Shown here: one piece after another, positions 23,461 through 34,563 of the stretch
Layout of the letters: each line of letters opens with the position of its first letter
Numbering within the stretch: position 1 is the first letter of the stretch
From: Rhipidocladum racemiflorum
Taxonomy: Eukaryota > Streptophyta > Magnoliopsida > Poales > Poaceae
Assembly (NCBI GenBank): GCA_036346355.1
Contig: CM070570.1
Location: 6,518,649 to 6,582,648 of the forward strand
DNA length: 64,000 nt
Direction of reading: 5' to 3'
Notes under the pieces: model-generated
Told to the model about the DNA's origin: nothing
What the model saw: the letters and a program-made list of their open reading frames with translations, nothing else
The model's database searches: none
Position numbers and translations under genes: made by a program

Positions 23461-23628
23461 CAGGGGCGGATCTAGCATGCAATTAGTGGGGTCAAATGAC
23501 CCCAATGACTTTGCCAAAATCACATGTAAATTTAATTGTATTCTATTAGCTTATAAGCATATATAGACTATAAGTTATTGTAATGACCTTAGCGACCCTA
23601 ATGATCTATTTTTCTAGATCTGCTCCTG
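23461..23628. mobile_element. Short hAT-type MITE
   Basis: 168 bp. The terminal inverted repeats are CAGGGGCGGATCTAG (left) and complement of the right end CAGGAGCAGATCTAG. Flanked by GCTGACGG (23453-23460) and GCTCACGG (23629-23636), 7 of 8 identical. The interior is AT-rich with a GGGGTCAAATGACCCC palindrome just inside the left end. It lies 130 bp from the larger hAT-type element but has different termini. Confidence 0.72.
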
Positions 23629-23636
23629 GCTCACGG

Positions 23637-24576
23637 TGAGTTTCTCTCTCCCTCAATGTCTGCCTCTGCTGTCCCCGACGCCATCGCGACGCCTTGCCCC
23701 TAAGGCGGACACCACAAGCATCTCCAGCAAGGCGACGCCATAGTGCAACCCCCTCGGGCTGCCTTGCCGCTTTAATAACCATGTTGTCATTAGACTCCAG
23801 AAATTTCTCTGATAAAATCTTCTGTGTGAGGGGCTCCTCAACAGCTTGATGCACATGTGAGTTCAGATTTTGATATTGACATTTGCAGTTAGATATTTGG
23901 AGTATTGCACTAATGCGTCATTTTCAAATTTTTACTAGTGAGACGAGCCGCTGAGTCACTGACTGATTTTATACGACAACAACTAAACACCATATTCAAT
24001 AATACTATGACTTAACTGCGGTATGGTATTCCAAAAACACATGGTTCTGAAGATTACACATTGACCACATTGGCCGTCATAGTCATCTCTTTTAGCAGTC
24101 TGCAGTAAAAGCCAAACCCTCAAGTTTCTATGCAGAAAGTGAAATATGTACTAAAAGTCACGTGATAAATGCTCATGTACTTTTACCACTTTAGTTGTTT
24201 TGAAGGTTTCTTTTTCACATGGATTCCAAGAATTGTTGTTCAAGTCTTGATCTTGGTCAGGAAACTGCGAAGTCTTCTGAGAAAAATTACCAGTACTGTT
24301 GTAAATCTGACAAGCAAGTCTTATTGGGGTGCATGAGCTGTGCAAATTGAGTTATTTATACTGTATTTGTCCATCCTTAGTCCTCTGGTTTAGTCCTGAC
24401 GTGACAGATCCATGATCTGACATTTCCATACCTTCTGACAAATTGTTGACCTCGAGTATTTTGATGCACAAACTGCAAGAAGTTCCAATATATACTATTC
24501 CTTTTGTGGCTAAATTAGATTAGAATTGTTCCATAGGCCAAGTTTGTGATCTGGTCCATGTGCAAGATGAGGCGAC
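23637..24576. other. Stretch without recognisable gene
   Basis: A short GC-rich patch (23,650-23,770) followed by ordinary AT-rich DNA. Open frames of 64-82 codons show no motif. Confidence 0.35.
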
Positions 24577-24747
24577 CGTTGGACAGTATCCTAATTACCT
24601 TATATAAGAGATTGCTAGTTATTTTCTATAGAAATTGTTAGCCTTGTATAGATATTGTCTTATATAGGTTTTCCTTCTGTACCCTCATGTACACACACAC
24701 ATGCTGACCCATTGGTCTCATATTGAATACAAATGTTATTCATAACA
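24577..24747 (+). repeat. 5' LTR of truncated copia element
   Basis: About 171 bp, ending CATAACA immediately before the primer site. The left border is inferred from CGTTGGACAG, which looks like a TGTTGG start with one change. TATA-like TTATATAAGAG near 24,600-24,610. Confidence 0.65.
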
Positions 24748-24759
24748 TGGTATCAGAGC
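24748..24759 (+). other. Primer binding site (tRNA-iMet type)
   Basis: TGGTATCAGAGC follows the LTR end directly. It matches the 3' end complement of plant initiator methionine tRNA that many copia elements use. Confidence 0.88.
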
Positions 24760-25335
24760 AAGGTTAGGGTTAGGATTTTCTTACGGGGCGTTGCACTTGC
24801 GTTCTCCCGACCTCTCCTCCGGCTTTTCTTCGTTGATTCGTCCTCCTCGGCTGCCCTCGACCGCTCATCCGTCGCTCTCGCCATCAACACCGGCCTTCAG
24901 CTCCTGACGGCCTGATGCTGCCGATCTTGTGGTCACCATCTGCGCCATCACTTCTGAACCACGGAGGCCAATCGCTTCGCCGCTCCGAGCCCACCAACCA
25001 CTCCCTCACCTTCGGCCGATCCCGCCTTCGCACTAGCCTGCTCGTTGCTCGAGCGCTCCCATGATCTCGGTTGTCGCCGTGTCGCAGCTCCGATTGGCCG
25101 GTTGCTATGCTATCTCCTGGACGTTGTCGTTGCTCCCGTTGCTAATAACCTTCACGCCGGCCTCCAAGCTCCGACACTGCCGGCCGCCTCTGAGCTCGCT
25201 GTCGTCCACACGAGCCTGCAATCGAACCCCAAATCAGATTGCCAATTGGAGTTCAAGTCCGGCTCTGGTTTTGCTTCGGTTCCGGCTTGAGTCTAGTCTA
25301 GCCGTTTCGGTTTGGTCGGGTTAGTTCAGTAAAAA

Positions 25336-26280
25336 ATGTCTTCATCTTCGGTTCTTCCTCAGGCACCGTTTCTGTTCCTCATTTCCCAATTATCTTCGAT
25401 GGTCTCAATTATTGAGACTGGATTCTCCATATACGTCTTCACGTGCACAATCAACATTTTTGAGAGTTTTTTACTGGTGAGCTATCTTGTTTGCCTCTTC
25501 CTACTCCCCCTGTCACGCCTATTATTCCCAAGGAGCCCGATGATGCTACTCGACAAAAGGCCTCCGATGACTATGCTGATGCTGTAGAGTCTTTTCAAAC
25601 TCAATTTACTGTTTACAAGGCATGGATTGATGAAGATACTTGTGCGCCCGCTATTTTGGTTGCTAGCATAGAGGTACATCTCACTGTTGATATTGTTGCT
25701 TTGTCTTCAGCACAATTGATGTGGGCGCATCTTCGCGATCGCTATGAGCCTACTGGTGACTCTTTGTACATTGTTGTTGTGTGACAGGAGCAGTCGCTGC
25801 AGCAGGGTGGTTCTACTGTGGATAAGTTCTATGCGCAGTTGTCCTCGGTGTGGTGTCAACTTGATTCTCTGAGATCGAAGGTTTGCCACACTTGCCAGTG
25901 ATGTTAGCGTCAGCACTCTCATTTGGAGCTTCGCTACATCTATGACTTCCTGACACATCTTCGGGCTGAATTTAAGCAGATTCGTGCCCAGCTGCTTGCT
26001 CGTCACCCTCGTGTGACCTTGTTGGAGGCCTTTGCAACTATTCGTACTAATGAGACTCGTTTTCATGGTGTGGGTCTGCTAGTGTCTCCTTCAGTCTTGA
26101 CGGTGCCTTGTTCTACTCCTTCGTTAGTGGTGCCTACTCCAGTTTCTGTTACTGGGGTGGAGGCCTTCATTGCACGTACTTTGATAAGAACGAACATGTG
26201 GAGCAGTCTTGCTATCGGAAGAAGAAGGATCTTACTCGTCGAGGTGGGCGTCCTTCTAAGGGCACTGGACTCTTGGGTGC
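25336..26280 (+). pseudogene. Copia gag (UBN2-like) with broken zinc knuckle
   Basis: Starts near an ATG at 25,336. An FDGLNY-DWI block (other frame), an LTGEL block, a long clean stretch 25,491-25,784 with WAHLRDRYEP, and an LSSVWCQL block match the copia gag core. A frame break lies before LTGEL and stops lie near 25,784 and 25,901. The nucleocapsid knuckle near 26,180 reads CTYFDKNEHVEQSC, so the second Cys and the Gly of the CCHC pattern are lost. Confidence 0.78.
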
Positions 26281-26429
26281 CTCCTCTCAATGGACCTCTG
26301 TTTGGTTCTGACTCTACTCAGAAGATTTTTACGTTACTATGTTGCATGGCTGCCTCTACACCGACAGGTTCTACTGGTTATATGACCCAATCTTCTAATG
26401 AGAGACCACCTTCCTTATCAGGTATCACA

Positions 26430-27130
26430 CATGAATTCTTGACTCTGGAGTTTCTTTTCAAATGACATCTGATCCCACTAGTCTTCATTCCATTTGTCCT
26501 CTTGCTGCTCCTATCACTGTGCAGACCGCAAATAGTACTTCTCTTTCTGTTGCAGGACGATGCACTCTTTTGTCTTCTTCTCTTCATGTTCCTGCTGTTT
26601 CTCATATTCCCAAACTGACCATGCAGCTCATATCCGCTGCCCAGCTCATTGATCATGGCTATCATATTATCCTTGATTCTGACTTTTGTTGTGTTTAGGA
26701 TCGTCGTACAGGGTCTCTAGTTGGGACCGACCCTTGATGCTGTGACTTTTAGTGTCTTTGGGAGCTTGACTAACTTCATCTTCCTTATGCTGCTACTGCT
26801 AGTCTCTCTGTTTCCTCCACCGCTTCAGGATCGTTGCATCTTCTACGGGGTCCTTTGCTCAGTGGCATCACCGTTTGGGACATTTTTGTGGTTTACGTCT
26901 ATCTTTTTTACTTCGTCGTGGCCCTTTATGATATGTGTTTGGTAATATCTCTTTACATTGTGTGGGTTGTAAGCTTGGTAAATAGCTACAACTTCCCTAT
27001 TCTTCTAGTGAGTCTGTATCCTAGCGTCTCTTTGATCTTGTTTATTATAATGTTTGGGATCCAGCTCCTTTTATTTTAAAAGGGAGTCATAGATATTAAT
27101 TATATATATTTTTTATAGATGATTTTCCTT
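26430..27130 (+). pseudogene. Copia protease and start of integrase (degenerate)
   Basis: ILDSGVSFQMTS near 26,432 is the aspartic protease motif. An LISAAQLIDHGY block follows near 26,630, then a pre-integrase HHRLGH block near 26,864. The integrase opening (FDLVHSDVWGP near 27,030, IDDF near 27,115) closes the region. Frames change at least three times. Confidence 0.72.
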
Positions 27131-27957
27131 CGGACTTTGCAGTTTTCATCTCAGGACTCAGTAATCCATGAAAATACTACCAACAGCATTTGACATCCAG
27201 AACACTCACAAGAATTGTTGGTAACGAGCAAGTCTGAATTTCCAACGGCGACGTCACAAAAATAAGGGGTGAAATTTTGAAATCACGGAAGGATGATGTA
27301 GCAGTGCCTTCCAAGCATCAAACACCTAAAGAGAACAAGAGCCAAAAACATTTGTTTTCTCTTAATTTCCTTGGGCCAAGGAGTATGAGGTCTTTCCTTA
27401 AGAAAAATGTGATGGAAATCTTAATTCTTATCCCACTTTAGGTCCAAAGTTTTGACCAGATCGTTGAAAAGCTTTGCCTCACATGATGCATCATCCAACA
27501 AGGTCTTCTCATCGACTCATCCCTCTTCACGACTTTTTTTTGGGGGGTTTCTTAGCTGTATTCATTTGGGAAATGATTTATAAATATTTAGGAATTAGGT
27601 AGGAAAGACGCCTCCTTGATGCATCCGTTGACTAATCATGCAATTTACTCGAACTAAGTCCATCACCCAACCGCCATGTGCTTATCTTATTGGGCTGGCA
27701 CCATTTCCTCTACTCCTGTATTCTTAAACCCAACTTGTGCTCCTTGTTAAGAGATGGTACTCTTGCTTGACACACCTCTACGCATGTATCATGGGTGAAT
27801 TCTTAAACCAAACTTGTGTTCATTACTTCATTGTTAGAGATGGTGCTCTTGCATTGCATGCATGACTCACCTCTACGCATGTACCATGGGTGAATAATTC
27901 CTCCTCAGACTAAATCTCTGAACATACATAGTCCCTTCAGTTAGGAAGAAAATGTAT
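27131..27957. other. Stretch without recognisable gene
   Basis: No coding signal. Two imperfect repeats of a CTCACCTCTACGCATGTACCATGGGTGAAT-like word occur about 100 bp apart (27,770-27,895), with TTAGAGATGGTGCTCTTGC beside them, so a local duplication is likely. Confidence 0.35.
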
Positions 27958-28098
27958 GGAGAGGTGCTTCTACGCTCTTCCTTTTAAAAGTTGCACAACT
28001 ATTAAAGCATGAATGAAAGGGTAGATGGTGATTACTTACCCCTTCGCTTGCTTCAAGATTTATACAACTTGTACTAGAAGGAAAAGCATAGAAACTAC
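27958..28098 (+). mobile_element. MITE family M1, copy 1
   Basis: About 140 bp with inverted termini GGTGCTTCTACGCTCTTCC and, at the right, GGAAAAGCATAGAAAC. The core includes TTAAAGCATGAATGA, GATGGTGATTACTTACCC and CTTCAAGATTTATACAACTTGTA. The same unit occurs at 34,435 (reverse), 51,010 and 57,054. The superfamily is not determined, because no clear target duplication was seen. Confidence 0.72.
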
Positions 28099-28140
28099 GC
28101 TCTTCCTTTTAAAAATTGTATAGACGATATTAAAACGAGC
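28095..28140 (+). repeat. Partial second M1 copy fused to copy 1
   Basis: Immediately after copy 1 the sequence restarts with ACGCTCTTCCTTTTAAAAA and continues to a TATTAAAACGAGC word. This matches the first 45 bp of the M1 unit and then stops. Confidence 0.6.
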
Positions 28141-29381
28141 ACACAACTGAAATACTGAATCAGAAGATACCTTCCCTGCAGTCATCACCAACCTTCGTCG
28201 ACGACCATTGATTCTTTAACCGAGCAACACCAGAGGACGGTGCGAATCTCGTCTTTCCCCATTCCCCACTCTCACGGGAGCAAAGCAAGCACGAGCAGCT
28301 AGGCCAGTTTCTTGGTTAAGCATCGTGCTCAAGAAAGATTAATTGCAAACTAATCAAGGGCCAGCCAGTGTGATCAGGTGATGTCACGCTGTCCATGATG
28401 CTGATTAAAAACGGGTTAATTGAGGGCGACCTGCACGCACTGCAGTGCAACAGTTTCAACGGGCTTCGCTGGAAATCTCAACAAGTAGGCCAACCATTCC
28501 ATTTCACATCTTAATATGCAAGTGCTTAATTATGATCTTAATTGGAGGCTGGCTGGCTAGCTTAAGGTCCACTTAAAGCTGATTGGATCGCAGCAGCGAA
28601 CTGTCGCACTCGCCGCACCAGTTGGCGCACCGGAAGCCGGTGGTCGGATCGATCGTCGATCGCGTATCGTCTTCTAGCTGGCTATTTAATGCCGACTGAC
28701 TTGGATCAGACTAGCTTGGAATCGATCGCCATCTCACATGCCGTATTTTTATTCCCGGTCAGCACATGACCCTAGCTCTCATACATGATACATGGTGTTA
28801 ACTACGGTGATTTATATATAGTCTTTTAAAATTTAAAAATACACACCAGGTAAATTTTAATAATCTCTTTAGAGGAGGGCTATGAGAAATATGTAAACGC
28901 ATGGAGTGATCATGGAGAACCAAAGCAACAAGAGAGTTACAAACCAACTCATTCAAAACAAGAGGTGTACAGGACAATTAGATGCTAGGTCATTCTTTAG
29001 TACTTTCTTGTATAGGGCAAGCATGGAAGAATCCTAAAAATGTTCGAGAGGCTGTTAGAGAGCTACTCTTTCGAGATTGTGCTTAGAGAATTTGCGATCG
29101 TCTTCGCCAAATATTTTTCTCTCTCATCGTGGTTTTATTTTGGTTCTTTTTGAGAGATTCATCTTCTTTGTTTTTTAAACCGTGCACACTTATACCGTAT
29201 CTCACAAATATTTGATTCGGTCTGGAGCTAATGCGCATAAAAAGATATCAGGGTGTAACACATGGTATTGTGCATCAACGACTCTAAAGTACATGAATAC
29301 ATGTACACGCAATACTATGTACTGTATAAACTTAACACGTATAATAGATAATACTACTATGACTGATTAGTTAAAGTAGTA
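28141..29381. other. Stretch without recognisable gene
   Basis: Moderately GC-balanced DNA with no exon-like open frame. A GGCTATTTAATGCC TATA-like word at about 28,680 is shared with the LTR promoter at 61,437, so a retrotransposon promoter fragment is possible. From about 28,800 the DNA is AT-rich. Confidence 0.3.
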
Positions 29382-29625
29382 CTCTTTCCTCTGATCACAA
29401 ATAGTTGCCGTTTTGGATATAAATATAGTCAAACTTTTGAAACTTTAATTGTTAATTTCTTTTTAAATATTTAAATTGCATATATGAAAATCATATATAC
29501 AGATTTGTCTTGAAAAGTAATTTTATAATATTATCATTTTATTGGGTTTTATAAATATATTATAATGAGGATTAGTCGTTAAAGTCAGATTTTGAAGACA
29601 TTTCAATATCCCTGACAGGTAGGAG
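29382..29625. mobile_element. Stowaway-like MITE
   Basis: 244 bp with a TA duplication on each side. Ends are CTCTTTCCTCTG (left) and complement of the right end CTCCTACCTGTC. The left part continues ATCACAAATAGTTGCCGTTTTGGAT and the interior is AT-rich, a common grass mariner-type MITE layout. The inverted repeats match imperfectly, so the family is likely but not certain. Confidence 0.6.
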
Positions 29626-30886
29626 TACTTCGGAGAATTAATGGAAGAACAGGTGAATGTGGTGAATGAATTGTTCCACATTACTTACTTTTCAGGACGG
29701 ATCGATCGAATTTTCGCTGTTGACCGGTTAAATTCTGAACGCATACGTAGCAGTGAAATCGATGTGAGTTCAGAATGGATCGATATGTGCTGAGCAATTC
29801 AGTTGCTTCTACAAATTGGTTACACCGGGCCGTGCAAAAGTCAACAAGACGGCCTAAATAAATATGCTAAACGCTTACGCTGCGTGCATACGGTTGTCAA
29901 GAATGCATCCTGTCAGATCGAGAAGCCAGAGCTAGGGTTTATAACGTTTTGAGCTCGGATTTCAATAACCTGGTGGTACTAAAATTCACGAAAAACTACT
30001 CAAAATTCGTTGAAAACCGAACGATGAGAAAGTCAAATAAATTTAAATTGTGGTCAAACCACCTAGTGATTTTCACAGTTTTTGAACGAAAACCGCTCAA
30101 AAAAGGCTCAAATTTCGAGCGGTTTCTAGCGAAAAATCAGTGACAGTTGAAAAAATAAGAAAAATTTAAAAGAAAAAGAAAAAGTGCAAAAAAAATTGTA
30201 AAATATATAAAAATCCATTAAAGGCCATATCATCTTCAATGTTGTCGCAGAGCATCCAAGTCACCAAACGAATCACAATCTTTAGCATTAGCATTGTTTT
30301 TCAAGCAGCAACATTAATTGATCTTTTTGTCCTGATAGTGCTGCGATGTGCTAAGTGACATTGTCTTTTGTTTCTATTTAGCTTAAGCCTGAGAGCCGAG
30401 ACATTTAACTTTCTGAATTGAGTTTTATGAGTATGAAATGGTTGTCTACATATTTAGTGTGCACTATTTTTGTTATGCCGGTTATACTCAACAGAAAGAC
30501 TAGCTAGTTTAAATTTGTTATACTTTGTGAACTATGTAATGTTTTGTGTTCCGTTCGAACAAGACCTCTTTAACGTTAAATCAACATTATTATTTAAAGA
30601 TCGGCCATCCATAAGAAAAGCAATCAATATAATTGTATCACTTACTACTATAGCCATATCATGTTATTAATAGACATGTCAAATAATAATACATGGGTAA
30701 GAATAAAATTCAACGTAAATTTAAAATGTAAAAAAATAGTAATGAAACAAGAAATTTTGGTAGTTTATGCATGTATACAACGAGAAATAAGCTTTTCAAT
30801 GTTGGATAATATTAGCATATTAAAATATATCATAGCAAGATAATTTCTATACATACAAATATAGCTACCATTTTTGGGTGTCCCCC
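29626..30886. other. Stretch without recognisable gene
   Basis: No gene. 29,940-30,180 has a repeated-element feel (TTTTGAGCTCGGATTTCAA, GAGCGGTTTCTAGCG). A loosely complementary GAACCCGG / CTCCGATTTGAAAAG arrangement near 31,190-31,270 could mark the other end of one decayed element, but the termini do not match well enough to call it. Confidence 0.3.
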
Positions 30887-31044
30887 ATTGCTACTAAATA
30901 TACTTCAACAAATATTGCTACTAAATATAATTGAACAAATATTGCTACTAAATATAATTGAACAAATATTGTTACTAAAATATGTTGAAGTAAATATTAT
31001 TACTTGACATACTTGAACAAATATTACTATTAAAAATATTTCTA
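30887..31044 (+). repeat. 27-28 bp tandem repeat, about 5.7 copies
   Basis: The unit is close to ATTGCTACTAAATATAATTGAACAAAT. The first three copies are nearly identical and the later ones drift. It is a minisatellite-like array with no coding frame. Confidence 0.85.
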
Positions 31045-31704
31045 TTTTTTTTTTTGGGATTTTGTAATTTTTTTACATTTTGAATGGCTCTAAAACATCT
31101 CTAAACTTTATTTTTTTTGAAAAAAAATATTCATTCCAGACATTCTAAAACTATTAATACTAATTTTAGAGATTTTTTTTCAAATTTTCGAATTTGAACG
31201 ATAAATCGAGCGGATTTACTTTTCAAATCGGAGTTGCACAGACGGTTTTCGTCAGTTTTTGAACCCGGTCAGAGCGCCCCCCCCCCCCCCTCTCGGGCGC
31301 GTGCAATGCGTGCTGCTCTCGATGCATGGTTGGATCGGTGGCGTCCCGGTCCGGCGATCGGACGATCGGTCGCCGGATTGGACTGCTGGGTCAGGCGCAG
31401 ACGCGCGTACGTACAACACGGCGGCAGCGACATTGTGTAGGACACGTTGTTGTTGCGACGACGACGATGGCGACGACTAGTATAATATTAGGAGATCGAC
31501 GCGCCCAGCTTAGCTGCTTGCTTATCTGACTTGCGGCTGCCCATGAGGCTAGCTTGGTTGACATTTTTGATACGCTCGTATGGACCGGGCCGAGCCGAGC
31601 CGTGATAGGCTACGCAAACTGGGATTGGGATTCGGTGCGCAGCATTTGTTTAATTTAATCCGCGCGAGTCAGAAACTTCAGGCTTCGCCTTAGATAACTT
31701 CCTT
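31045..31704. other. Upstream flank of WRKY gene
   Basis: AT-rich to about 31,250, then a 14-base C run near 31,268-31,281 and GC-rich DNA. A WRKY-binding core TTGAC is present at 31,558-31,562. Short open frames here show no motif. This is the likely promoter region of the group IIb WRKY gene. Confidence 0.4.
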
Positions 31705-31714
31705 CTTTATAAGG
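31705..31714 (+). promoter_or_regulatory. Candidate TATA box of group IIb WRKY gene
   Basis: CTTTATAAGG lies about 150 bp upstream of the ATG. It is the best TATA-like word in the region and would give a 5' UTR of about 120 bp. Confidence 0.55.
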
Positions 31715-31863
31715 AGGGCAAGGTTCTGCAAGGACAAGGCATTACTTGCTGAAAGCATAAGCTAGCTCTAGGGAGGCTCAATAGTACAGTTGGGATTAGG
31801 CCATCCTGTGGCTGATTGATCTAGCTAGCTTGCCTGTGATCGAGCTTGATTGCCGCCGTTGCA

Positions 31864-34028
31864 ATGGAGGTCGCCGTCGAAAGGGTGCCGGTGAAAGAGG
31901 AGAAGAAGGTCGACGCCAAGACAGAGATTGCGGCGGTATGATCAGTTTTTGTTCTTCCATATCTAACTTTCCTTGTTAAATTATCTCCGTAGTTGAAGAT
32001 ATGTTCTTGTCAACCCATGCATCATGAGTAAGAGGGACTAGCTAGCTTGTCAAAATTTAATGAACAGTATGAGCATATATATGTTCTTATTGAGAGATGA
32101 ACGACCTAGCTTAATTTTTTGGCTGCAGATAGGGCGCGCACCTCCAATAGTCCTTGAAAGTTTCCCATCAACGCAAAGAGATCCGATCATCAAGAAGGTG
32201 CATACTCTAACTCTCTAACTGATCGATCATCTATTATATACCCAGTCCCCGAATGGTTCTGATCGATAGAAAGTTGGTAACTATTCAGTAATTGATCAAC
32301 CCATCAAACCACTAATGGATATCAAATTAACGCAAGTTACTTAGGACATGAACCTTATAATTATTAGAAGAAAAGCTCGAATTAATTGCGGTATGGATAA
32401 TTTTCTATTCTCATCTAGTTCTCCTGCATGTGCAGGATGACAAGCTGGAGGCGACCAAGGCGGAGATGGGCGAGGTGAGGGAGGAGAATGAGCGCCTCAA
32501 GACGCTGCTCTCCCACATCGTCAGGGATTACCAGTCGCTCCAGATGCAATTCCTCGACGTCGTCAAGGTCAAAGAGCAAGCACCCGACAAGATCCCCACT
32601 CCGGAGGCCGACGTTCTGCCTCCTCCCGCCGCCACCGACGACCCTGACGACCTCGTCTCCCTGAGCCTCGGCACGAGGCCCAACGGCAGCACCCGCCGGA
32701 AGGGCCACGAGAGGTCGTCGTCGTCGTCGTCCGGCAACGAGACCGACCACGAGGGGCAGAAGCTGTCCCTCGGGCTGAGCTGCGCTCGCGGCGGCATCTG
32801 TCCGTCAAAGTCCAACGACGACAAGCAGGTCGGCCGGCCGTTGACGCCCGTGCTGAACCTGAGCTCCGACAGCAGCGCGGACGACCCCGCCGAGCCCGAC
32901 CGGGCCGCCGAGCGCCCGCAGACCAAAGCGTGCAAGAGCTCGAGCGGCGGCGGTGGCGGCAACGCCGGCGACGGAGCTGACGACGAGGTGCTGCAGCAGC
33001 AGGCCAAGAAGGCTAGGGTTTCCGTCAGGGTGAAATGCGACACGCCCACGGTACGTACGTCTGCTTCGTTCCGTATACGTATACATGTCATATGTGCAAA
33101 ATAATTTTCTATAAATACAAATCAAATTCTCTTTACTTTAATTTGATGATTTGATCTCTAAATACCGAGCTAATTATTTTGAATTTGGTGATCAGATGAA
33201 CGATGGGTGCCAATGGAGGAAGTACGGGCAGAAGATCTCCAAGGGGAATCCCTGCCCGCGCGCCTACTACCGCTGCACAGTTGCACCCTCCTGCCCGGTC
33301 AGGAAGCAGGTACGTACATATACGTACGCGTATACGTATATCATACTACCTTCGTACGTGCATGCATGGTCATTCGTATTGTGAACTCGAATAATTAGTT
33401 TTATTCTCGCTTCCTCGACCATCAGGTGCAGAGATGCGCGGACGACATGTCGATCCTGATCACGACGTACGAGGGCACGCACAGCCACCCGCTCCCACCG
33501 GCCGCCGCCGCCATGGCGTCCACCACCTCCGCCGCGGCGTCCATGCTCATGGCTGGTCCTACTTCCTCGTCCCACGGCCACCTCCCGCTCACGTCGGCCG
33601 GCGCCGGGCTCCTCGGCCCGACCACCATCTCCACCGCCACGTCCTTCCCCACCGTCACGCTCGACCTCACCACCCCGCACTCCTCCCTCCTGCACCCGTC
33701 GCCCTACGCCGCCGCGGGGTACGAGTCCAAGGCGCTGCCATCGTCGTGGAGCAGCGGGTACCTGGCGTACGGCGGGGGGCAGCCGTACTACGCCAAGAGC
33801 CAGACGCCAGCGATGGGGCATTTCGGCCTGGGCATGGCGAGGCCAGAGCAGCTGTACGGCCAGTCGTACCAGCTGCAGAGGGCGAGCGGCGGCCATGGCG
33901 CCGTGGCGCCGGCAGTGACGGACACAATCGCGAAGGCGATCACGTCGGACCCGAGCTTCCAGTCGGTGCTGGCGGCGGCGATCACGTCGTACATGGGGCG
34001 CGGCTCCGGCGCGGCGGCTCAGAAGTGA
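31864..34028 (+). CDS. WRKY transcription factor, group IIb (WRKY72/61-like)
   Basis: Five exons with GT-AG borders, all in phase 0: 31864-31935, 32129-32197, 32436-33050, 33196-33309, 33426-34028, giving 490 residues. WRKYGQK is at residues 259-265. The zinc ligands C279, C285, H309 and H311 fit CX5CX23HXH. The intron after CPVRKQ is at the conserved position for groups IIa/IIb. Residues 48-85 form a heptad-rich coiled coil typical of IIb. A basic KKARVSVR stretch (238-245) is a likely nuclear signal. LSLGL at 157-161 and LVSLSL at 120-125 resemble EAR-type repression motifs. The C-terminal 180 residues are Ala/Ser/Thr-rich with a conserved-looking tail. It should bind W-boxes (TTGAC) in the nucleus; IIb members act in defence and development. 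No frame damage is seen. Exons 1-2 are the least certain. Confidence 0.93.
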
Positions 34029-34418
34029 GACGCGCACGCACGGTGCATGCGTAGCCGTAAGCTGCTGATCAGCGTTACGCGGGTACGAGCTAGCTGTGCA
34101 GGGTTTCAATTTTGTGTAGGCACGGGGGGTTTACATGTAAGTGCGCGGTTAATTACTTTTTTAATCAGAGTAGTATGCTTTGGTGTATATTAATCAATTG
34201 GCTGCAGGGGAAATGGTGATTTAGCGATTAATCACTTTATGCACAATTGTACGTGTATATATATATACATGGACGAGTTAACTGTACATGTACTGTGGGG
34301 ATCATATCGGATAAGTTTTGGTCAGGTTGTTCCAGCTATCTATATAGTCATGCATGCTCGATCTTAATTAGGTATGTAATGATGCTGCGAAGTTGATAGG
34401 GTCTGTAACTGATGAACT

Positions 34419-34424
34419 AATAAA
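34419..34424 (+). terminator. Candidate polyadenylation signal of group IIb WRKY gene
   Basis: AATAAA about 390 bp after the stop codon and just before a MITE. Plant poly(A) signals are loose, so this is tentative. Confidence 0.35.
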
Positions 34425-34434
34425 TGTATGAATG

Positions 34435-34563
34435 GTGTACTTCTATGCATCACCTTTTAATGTAAGTTATACAAATCTTGAAGCAAACAAAGATGTGTGT
34501 AATTATCATCTAATTTTTATTTATGCTTTAATATTTGTACAATTGGAATGCATAGAACTCCAG
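34435..34563 (-). mobile_element. MITE family M1, copy 2 (reverse orientation)
   Basis: On the minus strand it reads like copies 1, 3 and 4: terminal TTCTATGC, then TTAAAGCATAAAT, GCTTCAAGATTTGTATAACTT and a closing GCATAGAAGTAC. It is the most diverged full copy. It lies at the 3' boundary of the WRKY gene and could supply its transcript end. Confidence 0.6.

Larger units (their letters stand above)
24577..27130 (+). mobile_element. Truncated second Ty1-copia element (LTR, gag, protease, start of integrase)
   Basis: A short LTR, a textbook initiator-Met primer site, a gag with a damaged zinc knuckle, a DSG protease and the start of integrase are readable in order. Homology stops at an IDDF-like integrase block near 27,115. 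No RT, RNase H or 3' LTR follows, so the 3' half is deleted. Several stops and frameshifts make it non-coding. It is a different family from the 3,556 element, judged by LTR, primer site and protein motifs. Confidence 0.82.

Noticed and set aside
32415..33125. Minus-strand and alternative-frame open frames of 80-190 codons
   Set aside because: Mirror frames of the GC-rich WRKY exon 3. The plus frame has coiled coil, splice borders and a continuous product.
33267..34109. 280-codon minus-strand open frame
   Set aside because: Overlaps WRKY exons 4-5 in antisense, is Arg/Gly-biased with no domain, and is a codon-composition shadow.
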